Origin: Mugil cephalus
Lineage: Eukaryota; Chordata; Actinopteri; Mugiliformes; Mugilidae
Direction: 5' to 3'
NCBI RefSeq assembly: GCF_022458985.1
Contig: NC_061774.1
Coordinates: 22,166,697 to 22,230,696, forward strand
Length of the DNA: 64,000 nt
The notes below the pieces were generated by a model that saw only the letters and a program-made list of their open reading frames with translations, did no database searches and was not told where the DNA came from. Both the position numbers and the translations under genes were made by a program. Below are positions 19,291 to 32,300 of this stretch, one piece after another (within the stretch, counting starts at the first letter, position 1; each line of letters starts with the position of its first letter).

Positions 19291-19953
19291 TACGTCACAC
19301 TTGGTGAATCAGTCCAAATTGTGGAAACCTATAAATACTTAGGAACCACATTTGTCACTTGTCAAACAGGGACAGCAAAGAATCCACCTGATGTCCCTTT
19401 TATCATTCTTTTATTGGGAGTCCTTAAACATTCTCTCTCATTTGTTGGTTCAATGGTCTCTCTGTGAAGGACAAAAACAGCCTGAATCAAATAGTCAGAG
19501 TCTGCTTCTGGACCAGAACGCAAAATGCATTATGTAGCAGGGAGACCATGTCATGTGTAGTGGATTTTACTTTAATGGCCTCAGGGCGGCGCTATTATGC
19601 ACCCCCCAGGAAGACAAATGGCTGCTCCAACTCTTTTATCCCTTCAGTTATCAGGCTGATGAATGCCAATTTTAATGAGTAGGTTGTGCTTAGTCGCTTC
19701 ATTATCATCATTATTTTTCTGTCCTATTTATTCATTATTCATTCTTTTCCTTGTTCAAATACTTATTTTTGCATATTTGCACATGCACAAGATATCACTG
19801 CTGGGAAACGATTAGCTCAGCTGATTACTGAGTGAGACTTGAGTGTTAGAGTTGTGTGACTAACAAATTATTGTTTTAATGATGTTTTATTGTGCTGGGA
19901 GCCATACACTGAATTGTACACATGGGATGAATAAAGTTTTCTGAACTGAACTG
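19291..19953 (+). mobile_element. 3' end of a decayed non-LTR retrotransposon
   Basis: Three shifted frames in succession resemble the C-terminal part of fish Rex1/CR1/L2-type reverse transcriptase proteins: 'GESVQIVETYKYLGT' (about 19303-19347), 'KDKNSLNQIVRVC' (about 19467-19505) and 'SGRRYYAPPRKTN..FIPSVIRLMN' (about 19578-19673). Frame jumps between them show it is dead. It ends in 'gaataaag' followed by CTGAACTGAACTG, the short 3' repeat these elements often carry. The catalytic part is not present (5' truncation). Clade assignment is tentative. Confidence 0.8.
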
Positions 19954-22900
19954 GTCTCATGACGATTTGGAAATATTTTTGCACGTCTCAAACTACGTCA
20001 CACTTATTTTTCTCATTGCTCCCAAAAGCGGCTGACTAATACAGTTTATGGTTAAAACACGGAGAAAGCGACTCCAGGCGCAATGTGAACTAGCTTAACT
20101 TTAGAGTTAGAGTTAGCTAGCACAGTCAGAATAGATAAGTCAGCTGTTTGCTATCAATTTGTTTTATTCGGTTACACTTTATTTAATCTTAGATATATTT
20201 ATCTATAGAATGGTAATAGATAAGCTATAGAATGCTAATGGTCAAATATCCACGTTATTATGATAATTTCATAGCGAGATGGATATATAGCTGCTTTAAA
20301 ATATTGTAAATTCATGTATACGCAAGCTACCACCTTTAAGTTTACAATTCAAACTTAGACTTTATATTTTATTTCATTTCTTTCTCAGTTGATACCTATA
20401 TTTTTTATCTGATCTTATCATTAGGGGCTTTTGGGCCAGATGTTGTATCACTGTATATTAATGCCAAACATAACAGTATGATATATCATGTGACGCAGTA
20501 GCGGAGAGTCAAAGAAGATACACAACTATAGTCTGAAAGCTGGAGCATAGACACCAATGGAATCACCGTGTTGACTGTTTGATTCTCCGAGAGTGACTAT
20601 GGACACAAGTAAAACAAATCCATGGTTGCAGGACTTCACAAAGACGCTGACTGGTCCACAGAAATGAGGAGTGAAGCCTGGGTGAACTGTTGTGTAGACC
20701 TATGATCTCACAAATCTTACAAGAGTCTGCCAAGGAAGACAAGTGTAACAGACCTCAGAAGCTGTATCTGGTGAAGCTGGACGATGGCTCCTAAATGTGT
20801 TCAAAGGTTCATGCTTTGAAGCACTTTAGTTCTACAGCTGAGTTAATATTTGAATACCTTTAGAGTGACTAGCAGTTAAAACTTGCCCCATTTTAAGGGA
20901 GACATTTTGGAGTATCACAGATGGATAATTCAAGTTGAAACGTCTGCTGTGATAAAAACCTTCTTTCAGGAGCTGTGATTAGTGTGTTGCATTATTCAGG
21001 TCTGTAATGGATGCCTTTTCCAGTCCATTCAACACTTAATTTATACCCACAAATGGAATTTTCCTCCTCCATATCAGAAATGCTTTCTCACAGCTGATAT
21101 TTACTCATCTGGCACAGATGGCTGTTTGCGTGTATGTGGATATTTGTGATATTTACTCGTCTGGCTGGCCGTGCCCTTCATATTTATGCGTGAGTACCGT
21201 TGCATGTGGATGCGCACTCATGTGTGATATTTGCTCAACCGGTCATGCAGGTCCTTTATGTGTGGCTGCCACAGGTTGTGTAATCTCAACACGTGCACCT
21301 TCTGACATAATGCCGTGAGGTAAAAGGCTTACCCCTGCATGCACAATTTGTTGGCCCGAGGTACAGGCCTCTGCTGACCACTGTGGGGAGCCCGGCCAGA
21401 TCATCGGCCCAGCGCCAGACCAGCGTTAAAAATGCCAAATAAAATCGATGCAAAACACTTCACCAGATAGCTACAGTTCCCCCCGCCTGCTTTGTACCTG
21501 ATGCTATAATCTGTGCTTGTCAGCACACACAACCGGGCCCATGCATGTATGCCAGTCAGTGTGTAGAACGCGTGGCTGAGCGATGTGGGGAAACAAATGT
21601 GAGACTAGGAGGAAGAAGAAAAGAGATAAGATGAAGGGCATGAAAAGAAGAAATGCTCCACAGGAAGCTGCAGGTAAATGCAAAATGACAGCTCTGTTCA
21701 CCAGCAAGAAACAATATTAATCCATGTTAGGCACGCAGTGCAGACATAATGTCACAACGCCCTTCCTGAACTGATTTTACACTAAAAAAGATTCTGATAA
21801 TTATTGATGGGGTCATGCTGATGTATGAAGAGCATATTGTCATTGTTTACGGACATTACCAGAGCCTGTGGTGCATATGGAAACTTCCAGGGTTGGAGTT
21901 CTGTGCAGGTCTAACTAATGAGATCAAGTAAAAATAACTAATAACCAAGTCATGCTCACACACATCACACACAAAACAGCTCTGTTCTCGGTTCCGGAGC
22001 AGCAGTAGAGATCCATTAGAGACATCAGCAGTTAAAATATTATACTGCACTCCAGATGATGCTGGGATTGCACCTGGAGGTGCATTTGGAGATGCATGTT
22101 AAAGCCAAGTCTTAAGACTTTAATAATTAAAGGTGGTCACTTGCAATTGGAGTGTCGAGATCGACTCTTAATGAAAGGTCTGAATAGGACCAAAGCTGCT
22201 TGGTAGGGAGCTTTCTGGGAGCTTGCTTAAGGCATCCTCAGCCATGGACACACAGAGAGATGTGAGCTCAAATCACCAACCCACAGCTCCCCCATATCAA
22301 AGCTGAGATTGTGTTACGGTCTTTGTGTTGGGTGGGCTAGTCTCTCATGCTAATGGGGGCGCTGGACCAGGTTTGACTGATCTCTTTTTGACACTCCACT
22401 GGATACGATGACACGTCAATTGTACTCTCTACTGCATTTGTTTCATCAGTGAACTTTTAACTGGACAAAGTTGCCAACAACATCAATGAGCGCTCGAGCT
22501 ACTGTTGCAAGGATGACTCTGAGCTAATGTAGCTGTAGCTGTAACCACACTGTAGCTTTTGGTGACCGTAGTGTGAACACAGCACAAGAAGCCTAAAGTT
22601 GCCATTATTGACTTCAATCTGTAGTTAGTTAGGTGGTTGCTAGGCCAAAACAAGACATTCTAAAAGACGTGAGAATGATTCAAAACTAGAGCTAGGTAAA
22701 AAACAAATTGATTTTGCATTGATTTCACTGAAATTTTCCAAAATCGATTCATAGGTGCTGAAATCGAAATCAGGCGCTAAAACTGTGCAACAATCAACCG
22801 AAAAGCTCTATAAAACCGAGGCGAGCACACTGTCATTGACAGAGCTTCCACGGGTATGCTCCTGTGTATACCGATAACGATAACATTGATAGTCGCTGGT

Positions 22901-23713
22901 TTGGCCAGCGAATAGCAATGCAGAACCGGATAGGCTGCAGGTCCAGAACATCTGTTTCATTGTTATTTTAATGTTCTAAACAGGTTAATGTTTTCTTTTG
23001 GAGTTTAGCCTCGTTTGCAGTCATTAGTTTAGCATAAATGTAACATCTGCGCGTGTCTACCACTTATTCTTGTAAATGAGAAGGTTGCATTAGCATAGCA
23101 GATGGCCTGATACTCAGGGTGTGAATCCACTTAAGGAGCAATGATCTCAAGCTCCTTGTCTCTTTATTGCTTATTGCTCACTCCTTCTCCCTGTCGCCTA
23201 CTCTTACCTCCAGTAAAATGTTATCTAGCGCATCTAATAGATCTCCCTTTTTTCTTTTTCGCCGTGCTAATATTTTTTCACACCTTAATTTCACACCTTT
23301 TTTCCCCGCCGCACATCCTGCAGCAAGGTACATTTCACTAAAGTTCCGAACAACTTTTCTTTCCGCGTGATTGGCAGAAAATAAGGTGTCATAAATTTCA
23401 TCCCACCAAATGCCTGATGCTTTTGAATGAATTAGACATTTGTACGATTTGATCTCAGACTAATCCATCAGAACAGGTCCCAGATGTAATTTTGTGTGTT
23501 CCAAATCAATTTTTTATCAGCTCTGGGATGCTGGGATGCTGTTCATTTGGATTCCTGATGTTACTTCATCGTGATGTTGAAAACTGAAAAGGAAACCTCT
23601 CGCATTCGTTTGTTTCCCAGTCACGGGTATCTGGTGCATTAATTTTTAGGGTTTAATCAAAAATCTTTTATTTATTTTTTTATTAGTATTGCTGAAATTC
23701 AGTGTATTAGACA
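19954..23713. other. non-coding, no gene seen
   Basis: AT-rich DNA without recognisable coding motifs. Around 22690-22790 an AT-rich stretch with 'aaaatcgattc' resembles decayed DNA-transposon ends of fish, but I could not define borders. Confidence 0.4.
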
Positions 23714-23715
23714 TA

Positions 23716-24157
23716 TGCACCAATCAGGCATAACATTATAACCACCTTTCCTGATATTGTGTAGATTTCTCTTGTGCCTCCAAAACAGTCGTGACTCATC
23801 AGAGAAAGGACATGGTCCATCTGAGGGTGTCCTGTGGGAGGGGCCTCTGTGGATCATCCCACAGATACTTGATTAGTTTACGATCTAGTGAATTTGGAGG
23901 CCAGGTCAACACTTTGTTTTTGAGTTGTTCCTAAACTGTTTTTGTGTGTACTTGTCTGTGTCAGGCTATATCCTGTTAGGGATGGCTGCTGCCATCAAGG
24001 AGTGTCACTGCCATGGCATGGGGGTGTCTGATCAGGTCTAGGTGGGTGGTACATGACTAAGTATCATGCACACGAATGCCAGGTCCAAAAGGTCCACAAG
24101 ATGGTCAATGTTATTCACTTCTCCTGTCATTGGTTTTATAGTTGTGGCTGATGGGGA
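23716..24157 (-). mobile_element. internally deleted Tc1/mariner transposon
   Basis: The left end 'caatcaggcataacatta' and the right end, whose reverse complement reads 'ccccatcagccacaac', are the two terminal repeats of a Tc1-like element common in fish. Each is next to TA (23714-23715 and 24158-24159), the Tc1/mariner target. Between them is minus-strand transposase sequence from the C-terminal part (for example 'gaatttggaggccaggtcaa', antisense of the region coding WPPNS) joined to a short internal piece. At 442 bp it is well below the roughly 1.2-1.6 kb expected for a full element. No open transposase remains. Confidence 0.82.
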
Positions 24158-24159
24158 TA

Positions 24160-25899
24160 CATTCTGCTACTGAACATGAGCAGCTGACAAAATTCATATT
24201 CTGTGGATCTTTACCAATAGATGGATACGGAACATCTAAATCTGGCTATAGCAGATAAGGCTAAATAATGATAATGTTCCATGCATGCAAAGAATGCATG
24301 TCCCCAACCACCTCCAAATGTGGTGAGACACTGGATCTTTCAAATGCAATCTCATTGCATCCTAGATGTGTTCACACCTCTACTTTATGCCAGTCACTTG
24401 TGATCAGATTCCCATAGGCCTAAGGCCCTAGCAGGTCTTAGGAGGTCTGCTGTAACTATCACCACATCTAGTCTTTCAAAAGCTCAAAGACCACCCTTTC
24501 TCCCTGGGAAGGACAAAAACTCTGCGTCAAATCGAACTTCCAACACTACACGGAATTGCTACAGAACAAGAAAGCAGGGGGATCACTTTGTTCAAACTGA
24601 ATGGTGTCATTTGCATGGAGCAGCATAACAGGAAGCCTATTAGAGGCCTGTTTGATTCAAAGCCATTCCTTGGGTTTGATTTGATTTGCTGCCGCTTCTC
24701 AGAAGCTCAGCCAGCATCTCTCTGTAGTTGCCGTTAGGAGCTGGCCAAGAAGCAAGAAAGAATTGCTGTAGCAAATCATGTAACCTTGGCCAGGCATACT
24801 ATAGAGTGCACAGCACAGGCTAGACCTTGATCTATTATGCTTTGGGGTGTCAGCAATCACCCATTGAGATTAGTGATTTTGGTGACTTTGTTTTGTGTTG
24901 ATCTTGGGAGGAAACGTGCAGTTCAAAAAAGGTCGGGGCTCCTTGCTTAGAGGGTTTGGGGTTGTGCTCCTGTAATCATGCCACTTTGTCTTTTCATGGA
25001 AAATGTGAAAATCATCCAGTATTACTTTTTCTGTTAAACCTGAAATAGATGCACCCTAGTGGCAGTGATTTTGAAATGGGTTTGTCTCTGTTTGAAGATG
25101 GGCTACTGCTGTTTTCTACTAAAATAATTCTGTTTCCATGTTTTCATACATATCAATGCGTGCAGAAAACAAATCAAAGAAAGGAAATGTATCTGCTTTT
25201 CAAACAGTTATTTAAACGATTATAATACAGTACTGGATATCACAAGGCGCATAAACAACATTGAATTCTTTGGGGTTTTCTTTCCCCAACACAACAGCTA
25301 TATTAAATTCCCATGGTAAATATTTGAAAGCTATCTGACACAGTCAGTTGGTTTTCCAACAGAGTTTTAAAATACCTGGATGCACCCTACCCTCTCTCCA
25401 GAATCTGGATTCAGTCTACACATTTAGTGGATTTCAGGTTGTTTTCAAAGTACCTCCACCCACGAGACTAGGTCCTGTCTGACCATGACTTCACATCACT
25501 AGGCTTAATGTGGCAGGGGAAGGTCAAACTCAAACTTCCAGCCTTCACTAAATGAGGAAGCTTACACTTTCTGAGGAAGACTCCACTGGCACAAACTGAA
25601 CTGCAGGTGGGAAAGTTCATGCGCAGCACACAGGTGCTCATTAAAAGCACCCTGAAAATTTTTACACACACTTTCAGGTGGCACCAATTAAAAGTTTGTC
25701 CCCCATAACCCTATGGGGTGTGCTGCAAGATTAACTTTGAGTCACGACTGAGCAATACTCAGTGGTGGATGATCGAAAATGACTGTGCATCATATGAAGT
25801 TGAGAATGGAGCTGTTGTGTTTACATTTTGCACAAAAATTGTAATTCAAAAGGTTTGTGGTTCAATGGTCAATGGTGTGGTTAAAATTCACATTGGTGT

Positions 25900-25941
<42 letters not shown>

Positions 25942-26055
25942 GAAATAATATTTTTATATAACTTTCTATATAGAGAAAGAATAAATACTGCAACTTCCTA
26001 AGAAATTATGATTCATTTTATTTGTGATTGATATAAAAAATATAAATTGGAATAG
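24160..26055. other. non-coding; ends in (AC)n
   Basis: No gene recognised. A dinucleotide run lies at 25903-25940. Confidence 0.5.
25903..25940. repeat. (AC)n-(AT)n microsatellite
   Basis: (AC)15 followed directly by a short (AT) run. Confidence 0.95.
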
Positions 26056-26063
26056 CTTGTGTG
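26056..26063. repeat. 8-bp target site duplication, left copy
   Basis: CTTGTGTG, repeated exactly at 26384-26391 after the element. Confidence 0.9.
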
Positions 26064-26383
26064 TAGGGCTGGGTGGTTTGACCAAAAATGTATATCATGC
26101 TATTTTTCATAATTCTCACGGTATGTCATGGTATTTATTTATTTTTTCATGTACCACGTGTTCACAACATTTTCTACTGGTTGAGAGAGGAATTAATGCA
26201 GTAGATTGACTAAGGATGGACTATCTTACTGTGATGATGAGTAAATATTGTGTAGAATAATCCCACACTAGTAGTAAAACAGATTTGCATCAAATACACT
26301 GGTATGCCGGTTTGTTAAAAATTCATATCATTACAGAAAAAAATACCGGTATTTGGTATGAACTGGTAAACCGCCCAGCCCTA
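26064..26383. mobile_element. hAT-type MITE, 320 bp
   Basis: The inverted ends TAGGGCTGGGTGGTTT and AAACCGCCCAGCCCTA differ at one position, and the element is flanked by perfect 8-bp duplications (CTTGTGTG). The interior is AT-rich with symmetric 'ggtatg' and 'taccggtat' motifs. Size and target duplication fit a non-autonomous hAT MITE. No coding capacity. Confidence 0.92.
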
Positions 26384-26391
26384 CTTGTGTG
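26384..26391. repeat. 8-bp target site duplication, right copy
   Basis: CTTGTGTG, identical to 26056-26063. Confidence 0.9.
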
Positions 26392-29300
26392 CATCATTGT
26401 CACTGGTATCAGTTGACAAGGTATGTTTATAAATGTGGCACGGCCCCCCTATTTACAGTACCCTGGACATGTTTAAAATGAAAACATGGATTTATGAGCC
26501 TGTGTATCGTTTGAAAAGTATTAAATGAATGATAACAATGTAATGTCATACAATAAACATTGAAAGCCCTGCTCTATCAGTCATCAGTTTTCCTCCAAGG
26601 GCCACATTTAACAGAGAATCTAGCTAACAAAAAAGTTAATTTTCAGAAACAAAAGGGCAACTTACAGCTCCATGGTCCATTCTCAGAACACAGCACTGTT
26701 TCACCTCCTGTAGCTCTCCCCTCAGGCATGATAACATCGCCAGGTCAAACCTCTTTGGCCCTCACACCAGGCTTTGGGCTATCTTTATTCAACATCCCAG
26801 GTTGGCGCATCCCAGAGCTGCCGTTTACCTCAGTGCAATCAAAACAGTTTGCATCTCTCTGCAGGACATTTCCAGCTGTGCCCAGAGAATCCTCTCTAAG
26901 TCTTCCACTGGACACCAGCAGCTTCTATCTGCCTCCATCTGGACAAACTTGCTCAAAAGGCAGATGGTGCCTGATTATTTTTAGCTATTACATACAAACA
27001 AGGTGTTTAACAGAGTGGAAAAAAAAAATCTGACTCAGAGCAGCACTCTGCACTTCATATAATGTTCATTTAACACTTAACCTTCAGTCTCAGTTTAGAC
27101 CTCTCACGGAGCCAGGGATTAATTACACACTTGTAGGTGAAATAGGTTATTTGCACCTAATTTCCACACAACACAACATATAGAGTTTGGTAATAAATAT
27201 TCAATGAATAAATCTTGTGCCCTTGAAGAAATTCATCCTTCACAGTGTAGTAATTCCTGACGTCCTCTAAAGTAAGTATGTGGTTCAATAACCTACTTGA
27301 TTTGAAACCACTTCAAAGCTCTTTGAAATGTATATAAAGAAAGAAATAACGATCAATTGGAATAAAGATGACTCCAGAGGAACCGGACCATAAATCAGCA
27401 GGGAATCAAATGAATTTCCATACTTCTTGTTCGTGTTCTCTCAGGCTCATGCCTGTTTCTGTCACTTCGTCAATGCCTATCTTTGAATGGTCCTCTGGAA
27501 CAAGGTAAGCCCTGTGGAGACCTCAGCAGAGGTGAAATGTCGGACTTTCTTCACAGTCTGATGTTTTTGTGTGGCCAGCAGATACCATTAAATTCAATTT
27601 AAAGCCTGGAGACTAGTTCCTACACAAATAAAAGTGATTGACAGGTATTTCATTGCTTTCCATTACTGTCCATAAGTTAAGACAGTGAACATAGATGTTC
27701 TATTTCCATTAATATGGTGTTTATCGTGATCATTGACTTAGTTTAGTATGATAAAATGTCAACATTTGCCATCTTTCACCCGTATTTCTTTCCAATTCAC
27801 GGATAAGTTGATACAATGTTACATTCAGCCCTGGCTCAGTTTCTGTTCACAACCGAGTTCTGAAACGACTTCAACGCTACAGTTTTGTGATTGATCATAA
27901 TTTCGGGTTGCTGGAAATCGGAAACAGTCAAGTATCATTAGCGAGTGTTGCCACTGGCTGTTCTGTGGTTCATGTAGCAGTGTTCTCTATATGAACAACA
28001 TGGTCCGTTTGATCAAGCATCTAAAGTGTGTGCAGAAAACAGAAACAAGATGCAGTGACTCAAGTTGGTTCTATAGTCATATTGGTGCATGGCCAACATG
28101 TATTTGCAACACAAAAGAACCACTCCAAGGAGCAGTTGCAATCAAACTGAGACAACCTTCTCTAACCGGGCACATCTAGGTTTATCTGTACTGAAATAGA
28201 GTGTGATTGCTGTGTTTACACCAACCCAGATGAACCACCCTGTTTCAAATCAACGACCTACTATTACTACTATTATTTATTCAGTGTGCAACTGTGATGC
28301 CCAGATGGTGCATTTAGCATTTTCTGTTGTACTCTTTCAGTCATAACTTAAAGATGACTTGTTACATTTTTATTTTATTTTACTTTATAAGTCCTAGAAC
28401 CACACTGAGAACCGGGTTTCCTTCCTATTCTCTTGGTCACAACTGTTCACTGCTGTATGTACATTGGAATTTGGACCTGCTATTAGCTAATTCAGCCATC
28501 TCTTAGATGGTGCTTTTTTCAAATACCATATATAAATACATTGCGTCTATGGCAAAATGTAGATTATGAAAATCTCTATACACACGTTTGTGGCAGTCCA
28601 TCAAGCCGTGCAGCCATGCCATGCAAATGTTGGGTCCAGGGACTTTTTGTCAGGGACTTTAACAGTTACTTTGCAACATCAACCGTCTATACAACTGTCA
28701 GCAGATTTATATTCAAATGAATTCAGATATGCGAGACCACATGTTGCCCCAAACTTGTTTACAATCACAAAATCTTTGTGTGTGCTTATGTAGGTACACA
28801 TGACTCATGGTAAGAGCCTTATCAGGAAAATAGTAAACCGAGAAAAAAAGAAAACCCCAAAAGGCTTCCAAATGTCATGAAACCGTTTGTGCCTGGAAGC
28901 TGTGCGGGTCAAGCGATCTTTCGTTTAGGCCACAGTCTATTGAACCACATGGAATTTAGACAAGGATCAGATATGGGAGGGCTTCTTTCCATCTTTTTTG
29001 ACAATATGGATTGTCAGTAGAGACAGGGCAAAGGTTACGTGCCATGTGGAGACTTTGGAAAGGCACATGTCTAGCTGTTGAAAATGTCAGTTGTAGTTGA
29101 ATGGAGGCAATGTTCAGGTCAGTACAAGGCTTCATTGAGACTGCGTTATGTTACACTTTTTTTTAGCTTTTGAAAATAAAGTTGCAGTAATTAGTTTAAT
29201 ATAAGTAGTGGCCCAAGTTACTTAATGCAATGTGAAAGTGACTGACTCAAAGAGGACTGTCAGTAACCCCACTGCTATTCCTTCAACTTGGTGACAGAAT

Positions 29301-32300
29301 CTATTATGTAAATGTAATTCATTTATATGGCCTTTTACAACAACCCAAGTGCTGTTCGTTGATGCAATGTTGATGCAACTGACTCCTCAAGCACAACATT
29401 TTCCACAGTAGAATTTTAAGCTTGAGAAAAAGTGAATTGTGCAATTGAATACAGATGTAATTTGGAGGTAAAGGCACCTCTGGGCTTTGGAACAAGTTAT
29501 GTTTTTCTGTGTTTTAGAAACTGTTTTTGTGTGCCTGCAGTCATTAAATGCCTTCTCAGCCTCACTGTTGTCCTAAAGAATGTTTATAAGTTATATATGC
29601 TTTGTATTTCTTTAGTTTTTAGTATTATTTTTGGTGGAATTTAGCCATCAGTAATTTAGAGGGCCTATTGGCCCTAATTATTGTGCTGTGTGAGAAAATA
29701 TTGTTCCTTCACCTACAGGCTCATTTGTACGTTGCAACATACCAGGCAATCGTTTTTATGGAAAAACAAGTTGCAGTTGCCGCAACAGGTACAAAGGCAA
29801 ACTATATCAGTCTTAATGGAACCGTCATCTCCTGTATGTCTCTTTTGTCCACCAGATGCAGCACTAGTACGTGAGTGGGAAAGAAATTCTGAACATCTCT
29901 TTTGACGTATTCGTGAGCCCAACTCCGGAAACCGGGGTTTTAAATAAACACACACTCATTTAAGTTGTATCAACGTTAGGAGAAGTCACTGTTGATGGAA
30001 ATAGCCAAAGCCGCTTACATTGGGCTTCAAAACTGCCTGCTCTTCAGTAATCCTAGCGGGTAACGTCACGGAAAGTTTATCCATGGAAAAGTTCCTTCTC
30101 TTCTTTCTGTGCTGAGCAAACCAGTGTTGATATATCCTCTGGTTCCCATCTTTTATTTAATATGAATAGTCAGATAATTATTTTTTTATTTTATTTATAT
30201 TTTGCAGTGGTTTCCACCGTACTCCCAGGTGCTGTCTCTGTATCCTCCTCCCTCTTCAGCTCTGGGAAGCCAGTCGTTTCCGGCTGACTGCAAGTGCATT
30301 GAAATTTGTAAGTTCTCTGTACCTGGATAGCCATAGGCTACAGTGGAACCTCTAAAGGGTCATGGTGGGGACTTGTTTTCCACATTAGTCGAGCATTACC
30401 TTGAAAAAAGTTCTGTATTAACTCACAGTAGCTTTTCAATTTCTCCTAGCCCGCATAGAGAAAGTCTGAGCTATGTTTTGGTACATTATTATGTATTAAG
30501 CAGTAGACCACTGGTGGGGGAGATTACGACGTCGATCAGTGCACCCTGAGCTGTGGCTTCTCAGGCAAAAAAAAAGTGTAGAAAGAAGTTCACCAGGTGC
30601 CCACTGCCCATGTTGACTGAGAAATGCTAGCTGTGTAATCAATCGACCATTCTGTGCATATGAATAGTCCAGAAAAACAACACTGTGACCATCCGTCCAC
30701 TTGTTCTCTATAACTAGCCTACAAAAATACAGCTTATCAACCATGAGTAACCAAGCAAATAGATAAATGGCTAAAACCATAACTATAATTATATGCAGAA
30801 ATGAACTGCACAGCCTATCATAGCAGTCCGAACACATAAGGATAAAAATCTCATTTAAAAAAATCTCATTAAACTTAACCATGCATGACCGCAGACACAT
30901 ATGTGAGAGAATTACTTCCCAGAACATTTTTGCTCTAGTTACCTCGTTATTATCCTTCTAATACTTTTTCCCCATTCCTCCCCATACTATTGACAACAGC
31001 GCAGCAGTTTGTGCATATAGTGACACCTGCATGAATAAATGGACAGGCCACAAGGGAGATATTGATCACCTCCCCTTGTCGCTTTCTCTTGTTTCTGTAA
31101 TATCTGTCAAGTGAAGCTGCCGGGCTTCGTGACACACAAATACTTGTCATTCTCCTCTTTACCTAACCCTTTCTGATCCCCCCCACACCCCTGCCTTTCA
31201 CTCATCGTCACTTTTTATGTAATGCGCCAATACGTGCGTCTGCGATCAGATGATTGACTCTCTTCATGCTCCCGCGGTCGTTACTGCATGTGTAACTGTG
31301 CATGAAATAATGGTTCAAGTGGGATCGCCAATAACTGACTGACTTCATTCTCGGTGCACAGGATGTCCCGCCGGCCCTGCACGTACTTCCATACGACACG
31401 TTCAGCGGCCTCTCAATTCAACGCTATTGCATATTTAACCAAAAACACCCTTAAGAAAAGGTGGTTACAGCATACAGCATGGTTTTTAATGTTGAATCAT
31501 GCAGCTGAAAAGTTGGAATGACACAGTGTGAAGTGGAGTGTGCAGGAAACACGCATACATTTCCAGTGACCCCCAGGCTTTAAAGATCAAATGGCTACAG
31601 ACACACATCACACATTTGCACACCTGGCCCACTGAAAATACTTTTTTTTAAAAAAAGAAGACACGGAAAAGACATCCTGTCATCTGTCTTGTTCTGAAAG
31701 TTGTTAAGACGTCTGGAGTTCAGAGTATAACTGGCCGTTTTTGACTACTTCTGGTTTTACCTTTATATTTCATCTTAAAAACGGTTTACGTTGCCTCGTT
31801 TGGTATCATTTTTTTCAGCACAACCTCACCTGTGTCATTTTACCATAAATTTTTCATTTTGACAAACTGTACTAACACATTGGACCCAAAACCACACTAA
31901 AACCATTAAATCCGAAAAGGAAAAAGGTATTTTTTTTCCCTGTGACAACCTGAAAACATGTTTAACGAACAATTTTTATAACTTAGAATGTAAATCTAAA
32001 ATGTGAATTCCAAAAGCTTATCGACAAACAACAAAGCTATTTATAACTATTTCCATTAAAATGCGGGAAATGCATCAGGTATTTTTGTGCGGTTTACATC
32101 ACACATCAGGTGTGACAATAAGTAATAACATCTAAATGTCCCAAATCTCCTCTTTCTCGTTGGCTGCAGTCACTCCATAGACTGAATACAGCATCCCTTC
32201 CTCCTTCCTTAGCAACCACTTACACATCATATCCTAATTGTCTGATGGGACGCATTTTTACACCAATAGGAAAGGGGCTGTCATGTTTTCTTAAGTTGGT

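Noticed and set aside
22690-22900. Possible hAT-like remnant with 'aaaatcgattc'
   Set aside because: No paired ends or target duplication found; left as unresolved AT-rich sequence.
26560-27033. Longest open frame, 157 codons on the + strand
   Set aside because: No family motif, signal, domain or repeat; low-complexity Ser/Pro/Leu composition; a chance frame of this length is plausible in 64 kb.
30496-30927. 143-codon minus-strand frame with hydrophobic stretch
   Set aside because: The hydrophobic stretch arises from T-rich codons; no family signature.
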